From positions 7,674,501 to 7,738,500 of the forward strand of contig NC_134656.1 of assembly GCF_030463565.1 (NCBI RefSeq): a stretch of DNA of 64,000 nucleotides, in the 5' to 3' direction. A model generated the notes under the pieces. That model saw nothing but the letters and a program-made list of their open reading frames with translations. It was not told the DNA's origin and searched no databases. Below, one piece after another: positions 14,228 through 26,640 of this stretch (positions are counted from its first letter, which is position 1; each line of letters opens with the position of its first letter). Made by a program: the position numbers and the translations under genes. The stretch is from Pelecanus crispus. Its lineage: Eukaryota > Chordata > Aves > Pelecaniformes > Pelecanidae.

Positions 14228-14669
14228 TTCAACGGAGGGCCACAAGGATGATTAAGGGACTGGAGAACGTCACATATGAGAAAAGGCTGATAGAGCTGGG
14301 ACTGCTTAGCCTAGAGAAGAAAAGGCTCAGGGAGGATCTTATTAATGTATATAAATACCTAAAGGAAGAGTGCAAAGACGACAGAGACAGGCTTTTTTCA
14401 GTGGTGCTCAGTGGCAGGACCAGAGGCAATGGGCACAAACACACACAGGAGGTTCCATCTGAACATCAGGAAATGCTTTTTTACTGTGAGGGTGACTGAG
14501 CACTGGAGTAGGTTGCCCAGAGGGGTTGTGGAGGCATCCTCAGAGATCTTAAAAAAACACCCAAACACAGTCCTGGGACACAGGCTCTAGGTGGCCCTGC
14601 TTGAGCTGGAGTTTGGACAAGATGACCTCCAGAGGTCCCTTCCAACCTCAACCATTCTGTGATTCTGAG
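14228..14669 (+). mobile_element. CR1 LINE, 5'-truncated, plus orientation
   Basis: This is the 3' end of a chicken-repeat-1 non-LTR retrotransposon. The left part encodes a decayed version of the ORF2 C-terminal tail: the pattern '[18 protein letters not shown]' followed by '[11 protein letters not shown]' is characteristic of CR1 ORF2. It runs into the usual 3' segment with GATGACCTCCAGAGGTCCCT and TTCCAACCTC, and ends in two 8-base terminal units, ATTCTGTG at 14654-14661 and ATTCTGAG at 14662-14669. Stops and frame breaks show that it is dead. CR1 has no poly(A) tail and typically no clear target-site duplication, which fits. The 5' edge is approximate. Confidence 0.93.
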
Positions 14670-17600
14670 AGACAGGCATCAGTTGAAACAGCCCTATCAG
14701 TTGTCTGAGTTCCCTTGGGAGAACTACACCCTTCCAGATACAGTTCTCCATTTGTCATGAATAATCATACTGAATAATCATTGAGCTTGGACAGGGTTTA
14801 TGTTCTCAGGGAAAGAGGAAACTTGTGACAAGCAAGAAGTGGTATGTGGGAGAACAAGGTCTACAGACCTTCAGATTAAATCTGGTCACAGTAGAGACAA
14901 AAAGTTAAGCATATCTAAAAGTCAGTAGGCATCCCAGTACTTAACACTCATGTTTTGGGCTAAGTCTCATTTATAATACTGGAACATCCACTTACCCTTG
15001 CCCCAAAGGCTCCTACCTTTCCTAGAATAAATGATTCTTCATCAGGGTAGGGTAGAAGTGAGGGGGTATTGGGCTGGTAAGCTGAATTTTGATAATCTGA
15101 GGCAGACAAAAATGGCTTTGAGTAAGGTATTCTGGCCAGAGTAAAAACAGCCTTACTGCTATGCTAAATTGCATCAAAGATTTACCCCCCAGGCTGTTTT
15201 CCGGCAGAAGATAAGATATAGAGCTCCTTCTCTGATCAGGTCTCATGTATGAAGAATTAGCTTGGTATATTAACATTTAAGTTAAAAACTTAATGAAACG
15301 ACTACACAGCATCATTATCTTTATGGACCTAATTGAATCAAAGTGGTTTGATTTTTCTCTTAGTTGCAGCAAGAAAATTTAATAAAAAATGTCAAATATT
15401 TTTAACTTTAACATGAAACATTGTAATCACCTGCCCTTTCTATACTGCACACCTATATTTAGAGGACAACAGAGGTTGGAGTTAAGTGGCTTCACTGTGG
15501 AACTGGTTGAGAAGCACCAAATTACACCAGGTTTCACAACTCGGGTACACAGCTGTCCAAATTTCCTTTACCTGTGCCATTTGTGAAATTATGGAACCCT
15601 ATTTACAATTAGTTGGGCTGGTGCACACAACAGTTAATCCAGGTGAGCAGAGAGCTAACAACTGAAATTACTATAAATTGGGTGAGTTCAAGCCTCCCTT
15701 GCTGTACTGAACACCTTCCAACTCTGAATTTCTCTAAAGCCAGATTAAGTCCACCAGGATTCATCAACACTTTGTCTTAATAATGTCCCAATAAACATCT
15801 GGGAAGCCCCCCTCAGCTTGCACCCTTCACTTGCTCCATGCAGCCTTGGATCAATACCTGTCAGAGGTACCTTAACTGATGTTAATTCCTGCACCTTGTG
15901 TAGCAGTTACAGAGAGCAAATGTGTTCCAAGTAAATTAATAGAGCAGCCATTGTTATTAAGTGGTAAGAGGCCTCAAGTATTACAGCTCACAGATTGTTT
16001 CAGCTTTTTAACATTTCTGGAGCAAGAACACAAATAAATGAAACTAAATCCTTTCATTTCCTATCACTTCCTTGCATGCCTGTTCCTGCTCACATTTTCT
16101 TAGTGTCACACTCTGCCATCTTTAACAGCTCTGGCTACCTCTCTGTTAATAATTTCCATAGCTTTATCCTAACATTAGGTTCATATTCTTAATTTTTCCA
16201 AATTAATATCCAACATTACTGTGACACCTCCTTCCAGCCATGTTGAACATGACCAGACCTCAAGTCCTGGCAATGTTCTATTTAATAATGTGTTCTTCAA
16301 GAGACATGAAATAAAATTGAACACCCCAACGAACATTTAAGAAATTCTAGCAAACAGGCTTATGATCATATAGAAGTACTTTCTTCTTCTCTTTCAAATT
16401 TCTGGGCAGGGTCAGACAAATCAGCTGGCAACACTTCATGCAGGTACAGTTTGCAAGAAGTTTTGCTCGTGTTCTGTCAAATGCAGGATTTTGAAAAGGC
16501 CAACTTTAGGCATTAATGCAAACAACACTCAGTTATGGGAAAATTAACACAAAGATCTGTATGTAACAACTGTCTGTTATCCAGACAATAACAGAACTAG
16601 ATTGCACTCTCACTTATGCATGGTCAGGTCAAGCTGGTGCTATCCTGCTGAGGGTGAGAACACAGCTTGGTCTATGCTCATTAGTCTCACTTTCATAAAT
16701 GTCAAAGTGGATTTATTTAAATGAGAAACATATGTCTGCTCCACAGGCTCCATTTCTACTTAAAAGAACTCTTCATGAATGAGGCAGCTCCTCTGTTTTT
16801 ACCCACCTACGCTTTTTCCTGTTAACTGCTGTGATTATCAAACTTGCCAGCCAGATTGCATAATGGAGTTGCCATGGTAAATATTTTTACTTTTAATAAA
16901 CACTAGCTATATTCTTTCTGATGCCTCACAGCACACAGGGAATGTAAAAGTATGATTTTCAAGTCTCTTGCCAAATTTCATGCTAAGATTCCCAAGAACT
17001 ATTCTTTTAAGCAGGACTAAGCTGATATACCTCCCATAGCGAACTGACCGCACTAATAAACAACATGCAGGCTTAATAAGACATATTTTGGTTTTGCTAT
17101 ACAAACATTTTCATAACCTTGATGACAGCTTTGCCAGAGCTACGTCCTTATGCAGACACATTTGCCCATGTAATGTCATTTACCATCAAAATCTAAACAT
17201 ATATATGACAAATGGAGCATTTGTCCCCTCAGTTGATGGGGGCCCAATAAATCACTCAGACTTCACTGGAGTTGGATTTTCTCTCCTATGACACCAGTTC
17301 CTTCAAACTGTGGGGTTTTTATTATTTCCCATACAACCTCCACATACATAATCTAAAATTCGTAGCTTCTATTTTTTTCAGGATTCTGACAGTGATTTTC
17401 TTTAGTACTATACAACTACCCTAAACAATAAGAATTTAAAAGGGTTCTGAACACCTGGGTGTGTTTGTGCTGCTGTTATTCTTGTGTTTGCTGTGCCTAA
17501 AAAAATTCATTGTCAAGATGTGGGGTGATGCTGCATGCTTTCCTCATATTGGTAATAACACTAGTAATACTTATGAAAATCTGCTGTGCTTCCTCTTTTG

Positions 17601-18242
17601 CACTTGATTAATTTTTTTACTATTTCTAATGCCTCTTTGGTGTTACATGGCCAGTAATTACTTTCAAAACAGAGCAATACATCTTTTTCTTACTAAAGAC
17701 CTAAGCTCTTGGCCACCATTTTGTTCAGTATCACTAATCAAGCCATCGTGCTTTCTTTTTCTCCTAGAGAATTAGCAAAACACAAAAGCATATGTGAAGT
17801 CTAAGCTGTAGGTCTGAGTGGGAAGATAATTATGGGAAGATATCTTACATGAAATGTAAAAAACCCACATGTTTGGGGATAATTTGCAACTCAGTCATTA
17901 AAAAGTCATTAAGAAAGCATGCTTTATCTCTTCTCTAATAAAAGTCTGTCACAGCCAGGTTTCATAAAGGCCGCCTTCTATTGTCTTTAGAGTAGGGATC
18001 TGTGATCCTGGTGCTTAGCCATCCCTGTGGCAGGACTGGCTCTATCGTACAGCCAAACATCTTCTGGGTTGCACAGCTAAAAAACGTGTCCACAGCTATG
18101 GGTTTGTAAACATATACCTCTGCAGTACTGTTTACCTCTAGTCCTGGTACTCAATCATACCATACCCTTCCAATTCCACCTTACCCTTTCCTTTTCCATA
18201 ACCACTTCCTAAAGGCATTTAGAATTAACCACAATACCTAGT
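14670..18242. other. Intergenic, no gene seen
   Basis: Unique AT-rich sequence following the CR1 tail. No exon, RNA gene or further repeat was recognised; open frames are short and scattered over both strands. Confidence 0.55.
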
Positions 18243-18276
18243 ACTACTATCAGTATTGCACTACTATCAATATTGC
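18243..18276. repeat. 17-base tandem duplication, two copies
   Basis: ACTACTATCAGTATTGC (18243-18259) is followed directly by the same 17-mer with one G-to-A change (18260-18276). It looks like a simple local duplication, recent enough to keep 16 of 17 bases. Confidence 0.85.
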
Positions 18277-20951
18277 ATACCTCAAAGGATCCTAAAGATA
18301 AAACCATCTTACAAGTACACATTACTCGGTCATCTGTCAATATTTGTTATTTTACACTTGCCCAGTTTTCACATTAGAGAGAGCTCTTCTGCTGCTCCAG
18401 TGCAAATCTTGGGTTGTACAAACCTGTTTGGCCATGCATGTGCTTTATGTTGTGTAAGGAGCAGTTGTAGCTTCTCTGAGTACAGTATGAAGAAACAAAA
18501 CTCCTTATGATCTGTAAAACCCCTGAAATAGCCTCAACTATTCCAGAGTGTGAAGAGAATTTAAAACAAGTGGGATGTTGAAGGACTGTGCAGTTTGATG
18601 TATCTTGCAGCTCAAACTCTCATTCATATAGAAGGAGGAGGGGAAAAAAAATCAAGATAATTTCACATTTATCTAGAGTCTGAGCCAGTAAACCCAATCC
18701 AGATGGTTCCTAGGCTTTGTGAAAATGGGTGGGATGCGAGTTTTAATGCTACAAGACACTTTATCAAAACGTTTAACCACAGCAAGCATGAACTCTGAGG
18801 CATCACAGATTCTGACCCAGGCTTTGCACCCGATGCATTTTTCTGACCTTAGATATATGCTATATTCAATCCAGTTTTATAGATAAGAGCTGATCAAAGT
18901 AGAGGGGAAAACATGCAGAACTCAGGGCAAAGCACCTGGAAAAACCCTTAGACTGGTCCCAGGTACTCAGCTGGCCAAGACATGGGACCTTGGGGTTCAT
19001 CATCTCCCCATCTCAGCTCAGCCTAGGCAGCAGGATATATCCCATTTCCAGCCTCTGCCTTTAGAGCCCCACATCTGCCCAGCAAAAACCTTTCTGAAAG
19101 CTTCAGGGCATAGCAAGCCAGGTCTCCTCAGGGCACAACACACTTGCATACCCCCAGCAGGCCTGGGGGCTGCACATCCCCAAGAACCATGTTCATCACC
19201 CCCATGCACCCTTTGCATGCTCACACACACCTGGGCCAGGTCTCACTCATTCCTCCACAGCTCTACTGGGGAGCTGCAGAGTTTACCTCACCCTGTGTAA
19301 CACCACTTAGGTCTCTACAATTTGCCTGAAAAGCCTTACAGTGTGATTTTTCTCATACTATTGTCACACTCCCAAACCCGATTGGGACCTTGAAGCATAG
19401 AAAGAGCTGAAAATTAAGAAGAGTCTTCCCTCTTGAGAAATAAAGAAAAACATTTAAGGTTTACTTCATTTGAAGGTTACAGGTTGGTTCTTTTTGTAGT
19501 TAAATTGGGACCCATTGTGTGTCTTCCACCTGATCACTTTAAGACTATTGATCCAGGCTTCCATGCCTGGGAAATTGCTTTATTGTATGGCTTCCATAAT
19601 TTTAACTGTAGTTTGAAAGATACCGTAACAGTTATGAATTCCCGTTGAGACCCATTATGTTGGCAATCAGGTGCTTCAAAAGGGCAAAAGTATTCCAGGC
19701 AACATTCACTATTCAGCTTTGAAAGAGTCTATGTTGTTATGCTGTTCTGTATTATTCAATGTATAACACAATGAAGCATTTCAAGTACTTTAAAATTATT
19801 CTGTTACTGTGTGTACTTAAACAGTCTGAAGTAACAGACACTATCCCTTGGAAGAGTGAAACATCAAGGACATTTCAGGGCTGCCAGTGCCCTTGACCTG
19901 GGGAAGTATCGCCCTCACTGAGATTTTGGTCCGTGCATCAAGACATGGCCTGTTTTGACTCTCCTAAAGTAGTTTAAAACGCACCCAAGTGATTTCCTGG
20001 AGAGGCATATATTTGGCAATTAGGAAACTTAAGTGCAGTGCATGTAGGTGTCATGGTAAGAGTGGTCTGGGACCAGAAATTTACTCTCCTCCACACTGGT
20101 GAGGGAAGTGCTACTTATTTGAAGTTAGTATTTCTCATTTAAAACTAACAGGCACCATGACCAGAAGAGCTGTATGTGAGCTGGATCCAAATAAAGTGCA
20201 ACAAATTACAGTTTGCCTCTTGCACTTCTTCCTTCAAACAGCTCTGATTCAATACACCTCTAGCTTTTCCTTTCCCTGTCACCACAGTAAGTACATGGCC
20301 CCAGGCAGCGATTGCCAAGGAGAGCCTCCCCCAGCGCCTGTCCAGCTGCAGTTCCTCCCCATCTCTCCTGCTAGCCCCATACCCAAGCTCCCTGGCACGT
20401 GACCAGCAGCATTCTGAGGCACCCAGCCATGCAGGCTGCTCAAGATCTCTTCAAGCTCCTCAAACCTTTCCCATCCTGATGTGCCCAGGCCACTCTGCAC
20501 AGCACCTGTATTTGGGGTAACGGCTTAACTCAGAGCAGGGCAGTAAAGTGCCCAGAGTTGCTGGTGACCAGATGACTACCACATATCTCTGCAAAGTAAG
20601 ATTGATCTACATCCACAACACAAAGAAGGACTATAGTTTATACCTCCATAAGATAGCCCTGGGTTCCAGGCTTGCATAAACCTGGGTAGCGATGGTAAAT
20701 GAGTTTGAGTAAAATGCAGGGAAAAGTACTCTTAAAGTACTCTAAGTACTTCAAGCAAAGATAAATCCTAAGGTCAAATCGAAATAGCTAAGAGGACATT
20801 TGCCTCACTACTATTTCTATCTGTCAGCTGCAAATAGGTCCTTTCATATTATTCAATATTCTTTTTAACAAGGTTAGAAATCAGGAGCAGCCCAAGATGA
20901 CTTTTGTAAAGCTACAATAATTTATAACTATCAAGATGTCTGGTTTTGCTT
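18277..20951. other. Intergenic, no gene seen
   Basis: Mixed composition. Slightly GC-richer patches around 19000-19300 and 20280-20510 produce overlapping open frames on both strands, which I treat as chance. No recognised gene. Confidence 0.55.
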
Positions 20952-20992
20952 GGGGTTTGGTCAGTTTGTTGTTGGGTTATTTAGGGTTGGGG
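20952..20992 (+). other. G-tract cluster, possible G-quadruplex
   Basis: Four tracts of three or more G lie within 41 bases: 20952-20955, 20974-20976, 20984-20986 and 20989-20992. The first loop is long (18 bases), so folding would be weak. The right half includes TTAGGGTTGGGG, which resembles a single telomere-like unit but is not an array. Confidence 0.3.
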
Positions 20993-23900
20993 AAGAGCTG
21001 AAGAAAGGTGAATGACATGAAATGTGACCCGCATCTAGGAAAATACAATTTCAGCTTTTGGGGAAAACTATTGAAAAGGAAACACAGAAGACCCCTTTGA
21101 ACTGCAGCAGATAGCAATGAAAACAATATCAGAACAAGAAAATTAATAAATAAGTCAGATTGTTTCACAGTTGCAACAAGCTGCAGAGTTTATTGTTTTG
21201 TTTCCAGACCAAGGTCTATAGAAAATAAATGTATGGGGCTTGGGGCATTTACAGATAATGAACATCCAGACTGAGGAATGTACCCCAAGGTATTTTGGAA
21301 TCATCTCACTGACAGAACAGAAATCAGATAAAAAAAGCAGGAAAGAAATATGATCTGTGGAGACACAGAGAGACAGAGACTCAAACCAACTGGTAAGTAA
21401 CGGCATCTTTCCACCCACACTACAAATAACTATGTTTGAAGATTACCAAGGAACAAATTTCAACCAATTTAGCCCTGACCTGTTTCTGAAGTTTTGCCTA
21501 TGCAGTGCAACTGGCAAACTAACAAACTTGCAGGCCTGTTGGCTGCCTATGAAGGCAGCACTGGTGCCAGCCCTCCCTACCAGCAACCTCCACCTCGAGG
21601 CTGGGCAGCTGCTGGAGGCCTGCTCTTATGTACACATTAAAACATGCTGATCATTCAACCAGGTATTTCATCTTCCCAGGCACATTTGTTATCAGGGTAA
21701 CAGGAAGGATTTTTTACTATTCTGCAAATGCCATTTTCATTACTCCAGAGAACCCGTCTCTGCCGCCTACAGGCAGATATCTGGGCACAGGGATGGTCCC
21801 CCAGAGCCACAGCCCCCGTGTGCAACGTTGCCCCTGCCACCACCACAACCCCCGCATGCACCAAGTGTTTCTGCTGTTCAGCTCTGCGTTGAACCATCCT
21901 TCTGATGGTATGAATCGCACCAAGAAACAATACTGGTGAGTCTAATACCCAGTTACAAAAGCTAAACCAAAAGAAAAACTTTACCTGACCCCAACAAGAT
22001 ATCTTCCTATGACATATAATTATTATTGCTTAGTTTTGGCACTAACCCATTAATTTTGACTTGAGTAGGAAAAAAAATCTGTGCAATATGGATCTTTCAA
22101 GGAATGGAAAATGTACCATGACTCCTGCCACAAACCGACCTCTGCCAATCTCTAATAACAAATATGCTTGAACATTATCTGTAATAAATCCAAGAATGAA
22201 AAGAAAAATCTTCATGAATTCACTTCAAGTGCAGTGAGTCATTCTCCAAGAAGAAATAGGACTACACAAGTTTCTTTACAACAAATTATTTTTTTCAGCC
22301 CTTTGTATAGCACTGCCGAGCTGGCCAGAGTGCTGCATTGGATATAGTTGCCGTTGCATTGTAACAGGAGTTTAGACCCTCAAGTACTGTAAATTGAGGT
22401 CTCTCTATTGACTCCAGCACATGGATTCTTTCTGCTGAATCTTTACACCACATCAATCTCGTGTACTTCGATATTAACTTCAGTTTCTGTTTATCAACTC
22501 TACAATTATTTAATCAAGAAAAGCTCTTGAAATGCATTATCACACTTCGAAAAATAAAACTGAGGATGAGAGAAAGAGAGGAAAAGCAACAGATGGGTAA
22601 CAGTTCCAGCAGGACAATTCAATTTCCAAACAACAAGCTATCACAAGCGCATCAAGCCTCCCCACAGGTTTCTTTTTAAGTTTAGCAATAATGTGTTAAA
22701 CGTGCCTCCAATTTGTGAGGAATTTCACAGTGTAAACATTTCAGCAAACCTTTGGTAATTGCAGCAAAGCTCACCAAAACAAACAACCCTGCTGGGAGCA
22801 GCTCTGCCAGAGATGCCTGAGGCTGCTCTGGGTGCTGCAGGGGCTGCAGTGGCCTTCCTCCCCCCGGCACTTTTTGGGTGAGCAGCCCCCAGACAGCAGC
22901 ACTGGCAATGTATTTCTTTGCCAAACGGGAATCCCATCTGAGGCTGAAGCCTGTGTAAATTGAACAAGGGGAGAAGAAACCAGTTTCCTGTGCTGAACTA
23001 CCCCTGCCCATTATGTTTGCCCAAGGGATAACCTCTTCATTACGTTGCAGTTTCTCTATTCGTCTTCTGGGGGGGAAAGAGGGTACTGGGCACTTCCCCA
23101 CACCTCCCCCCTCCCTTTGACTGTTATCATCCATATGTGTAGTTATCCAGCTGAAAAAATAGTTAGGAAAGAACTGAAAAAAACAATATAAGCCATTAAT
23201 TTAGAGAATTTTTCTACCCCTTCAGGACAGGTCTCGAACTCTTGAATTCCTTCTATGCATGAAGCAGAGTAGTCCCAGGATTTAATTTGCTGTCATGAAA
23301 CGTAGAGAAAATATCTGCTGCTCCAGGTTTATGTTCCCTTGAAATACCTCATAACCTCCTTTTAAAAGCAGCCTCATAGAGTCAGGCACCTGGTATCCAC
23401 AGGCACTACTGCTCCCACTCTCCCTAGCCGCAGGGTGCTCCAAAGCCATACGCAGATGCAAGGCACATGGCTGAGCGCCGGCCCTAGGCTCCTGCGCAGC
23501 CCAGCGCAGAGCTGGGAGCACACTCCAAGGCTGGAAATGGAGCTGCTTTTCTTTTCTAGGACTGTTCTCACACGCCCACACAACTGCTTCTGTGCGAGTG
23601 TGTGTGTGACTACATGTATGACTTCCAGAAGGGAAGCATTACCAGGAAGCAAAACCAGCAAAACTAATTTGAGTCTTATATTGTACCCAATATTGTGGAA
23701 ACTTGGATGCTTTTAATAAATAGCAACATTGGAATGTTTATTTCATTATTGTTCATATTACCACATTACATTCCTTGAACTAATGGGGTTTAAATCTTAC
23801 TGCATGCTACGAGTCAGTCTCAAGCTCATGCAAAGGACTGGCAAGCCCTTGGTTTGATGCAGAGAAAGGAAAAGTTGACTGTCACCTCCTTCAGGCAAAG

Positions 23901-24658
23901 TGCAACATGCAGCACTATTAATAGTTATTAAGATTTTCCATCCTGTTTCTCCACAAGAGCGTCCATCTTTTCTATGCTAAAAATCTTTTTCTAGTGGCTC
24001 AGAAGATAAATGAATTTAGCATGGCAGTACCTTCCTCTTCCTGGTGTACGTGATAATCTCCAGAATCTCTTACAGGGCAGAGCACAGCAATAAGCTCAGA
24101 ATGAAAAATTTTATGTTTAAAACTCTGCCTTCCTGCAGACTTCTAATGCAAAGTTAGACCATGTAGTTAAATTCAGATGACACTGAGGCATCCAGCTCCT
24201 GCTGGATTCAGGAAGCAATATTTACATATCTGGGCTAAAGTTTGGTTCAACTCTGCATTTTTTAAAAACAGAGATTACAGCTTCCCTAATTCAAAAGGGT
24301 TTTGCAGAGATTAAAGAAAAAAAAAACAAACGATAAACTGCAAAGCAACCAGATGCAGTGAACCCCATAAAAACAAGAAGCACATATTACCTCAGCCCTT
24401 GAGCATGCAGAAAGGGGGCTGCCCACCCAGGAGCAGCTCTGCAGAGGGTGACGAGGTGGGAGCCAAAAGGGACACTGGGGCAGCATCCTCACCCACACAG
24501 GCAGATTCCAAGCAGAGCCAGCTCAGTGGCACCAACAGGTCCAGCAGTGACACACAAAGTGAGAAGCAGGTTCAAGAGCAACCTGAAAAGGCATCAGCAA
24601 GCAGGACTCAGGGGCAGACAGGGCTGAGCAAAGAGCTGCCCACAACAGGCAAAAAAAC
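20993..24658. other. Intergenic, no gene seen
   Basis: Several moderately GC-rich patches (21540-21900, 22780-23130, 23400-23530) alternate with AT-rich sequence. They carry overlapping open frames on both strands, up to 150 codons on the minus strand at 22682-23134, without domains or a consistent splice context. The segment 24400-24658 is purine-rich and translates into a Ser/Gln/Lys-rich string that looks low-complexity. No gene recognised. Confidence 0.5.
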
Positions 24659-24878
24659 TCCCACAAGCCACAGGGTCTGCCCTAAATGTGGCTCCAGAGC
24701 CGGTGGGTGGGTGGGTGGAGGTCCCAGGTGATCCTGGTCAGGGCAATGAAGGCCTCAGCCACAGAGTCCCACAAGGTGCAGGGTCTGCCCTAAATGTGGC
24801 TCCAGAGCCAGTGGGTGGGTGTGTGGGTGGAGGTCCCAGGTGATCCTGGTCAGGGCAATGAAGGCCTCAGCCACAGAG
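24659..24878. repeat. Tandem duplication, ~110-base unit, two copies
   Basis: Unit 1 (24659-24766, 108 bases) and unit 2 (24767-24878, 112 bases) are nearly identical; both start with TCCCACAAG and end with CAGCCACAGAG. Unit 2 differs by a few substitutions and by 4 extra bases inside the GTGGGTGGG stretch, so slippage in the G-rich core probably accompanied the duplication. The G-tracts of both units are on the plus strand. It resembles a young two-copy minisatellite and may vary in copy number. Confidence 0.95.
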
Positions 24879-26189
24879 TACAAAGAGCATTGGTCTGTGT
24901 TTCTTTTATTGAAGTTTTGACCCTTAATTTTAAACAAAAACAAAAAATTGAAAGGAAGTCTTTTTTTTATGATAAAGCAGAGTATTACAGTATCCTCAAA
25001 CATTTACTGTCTTTATCATCTTTAACATAATTTTGTGTTTCTAAACATTTTCATACTTGATAGTTCTCTTAAAATAATATCCACAGTTTCTACAAAATAT
25101 CCTGACAGTGCTCATTTTACAAAAGCAGCTAGAAAAAGAAAACAGCTGCTATATTAATCCAAACCAGGTTTCGTTTCTTAGTCACATCTGTCTGCCACTG
25201 CTAAGAGATGCCATAAATATTAAGCACATTTCTTAGGACACCCAGGACAGTTTTGTTACTTGGCAATTCTCCATAAGTCATTCTCTACAATGCACCTCGC
25301 TAATGCCACCATTTTTTTTTCATTAGGGTTGAACAGGAGCAGGAGGCACTTTCTGAGAGCAACTGAGGTGATCAGCAGTTTCAGAATGTCACAGGAAAAG
25401 TTAGGATGGATTTGTTAGAAACAAATCACAAGATCTCAAGACGCTTCACCGAAAGTGGAGCGTGTATCAGGAGTACAAGTGACCATCCTGCCCAGACCAT
25501 TCCCATAAAGTAATGGGCTGCCATGAAACCACAGTTTGCAAATTCTTAGGAAGAAAGAGCAAAATCATACTTGTGGGAATGACAAAGATCATGTTAATGA
25601 ATGGGGCTCTTATTTGGCTCCGTTCTTGCCGCAGTCCTCTGGGTCACATGCAGTTCTCCGTGCATAATGGAAGAGTCAGCACCTTCGTTCTTGCTCTGAG
25701 ATGATACAGTAAATTTAACCATCTGCTAGGTTTTGTTAGAGCTTGGAGGAAAGGGAACAACAACAGGAAGAATAACTGGGCAATCAATTGTGCATCTTAT
25801 GTATCAGACAAATAAATGTTTGCATGTGTTAGCAGAACAGTCTGATTTTTTTTTCTTCTGATTAATGTTGATGATATTTTTCTCCAAACTCTGGAAAACT
25901 TTGCAGTAGTATCTGAATGGTATCGTAACGAACTTGCTATGGAAAACAAGCAGAGAGTGGATGGTGAGAACTGTGCCAACATAACTACTAAATAGACCAG
26001 CTAACTGATACTCTTAAAAAATTCAGAGAGCAAGCCTCAGGAATCTCCATGATTCTTGCTCAACGTTTCTGAAAGTTTTCCCTTTTTTTTGCTGTGAGTT
26101 AAAATCAAAACAACCTAAAAATGGGAAATCAAAATATTTTGAGAGATATATATATTTGCCATCAGCCACCCTGTGCAATGCATAACGAT
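24879..26189. other. Intergenic, no gene seen
   Basis: AT-rich unique sequence; no exon, RNA gene or recognisable mobile element. Confidence 0.55.
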
Positions 26190-26640
26190 GCTAGGCTCTC
26201 TCCTGCCAGGACGCACGTTCGTTACCTCAGTAGGCAGGTCGTTAACCCAAGCCGCAGGGATTGCTGCAGCACTTGGGTTGGCGGGGGGGCTGGTGGGCAA
26301 CCACACACAGTAGCAGTCCCTGAAACGCACTGGTATACCCCGCGCAAATGGTGGGGAAAGCTTCAGAGCCACAGCAGAGGTGGCCCAGCCTGCCTGGGGC
26401 AGGTTGCCCGATGGTGGGAAATTGTGTCTATTTTTCATATCTGTCTGCAGCTCCAGCAAAGATCAGGACATCCGAGTGTGTATTTCTCATGGTTCCTACA
26501 CCTTTTCCTGTACTGCCTTTGCCTTGCTCTTACCCTTGGAAGAGCTAACTCGTGCCTGAGCGAGGAGCTGGGCTGCAGTCGCAGCCCTGGAAGCTGAGGG
26601 CGTCCATCACTGCAGAGGAGGAACACGGGACCTTCAGCTC
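26190..26640. other. GC-rich patch with CpGs and a hairpin
   Basis: A local rise in GC with a visible cluster of CpG dinucleotides (around 26180-26345) inside AT-rich surroundings. It contains an inverted repeat: AACCCAAG (26244-26251) pairs perfectly with CTTGGGTT (26272-26279), and an inner GCAG/CTGC pair extends the stem. Open frames of up to 158 codons run through it on both strands and are best explained by GC content. It could be a weak promoter-like or exapted element; there is no direct evidence for transcription. Confidence 0.3.

Noticed and set aside
20981..20992. Telomere-like TTAGGGTTGGGG
   Set aside because: Only one unit; not an interstitial telomeric array.
22682..23134. 150-codon open frame, minus strand
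   Set aside because: A second frame of the same strand is also open over much of it, and the translation is Pro/Leu/Ala-rich as expected from GC content.
24399..24731. Ser/Gln/Lys-rich 110-codon open frame ending with a CPKC-like motif
   Set aside because: It runs into the tandem duplication and its stop lies in the G-rich core. The look is low-complexity; the Cys pair is isolated and not a zinc-finger pattern.
26121..26597. 158-codon open frame, plus strand
   Set aside because: Overlaps frames on the other strand in a GC-rich patch; composition explains it and the peptide has no domain.
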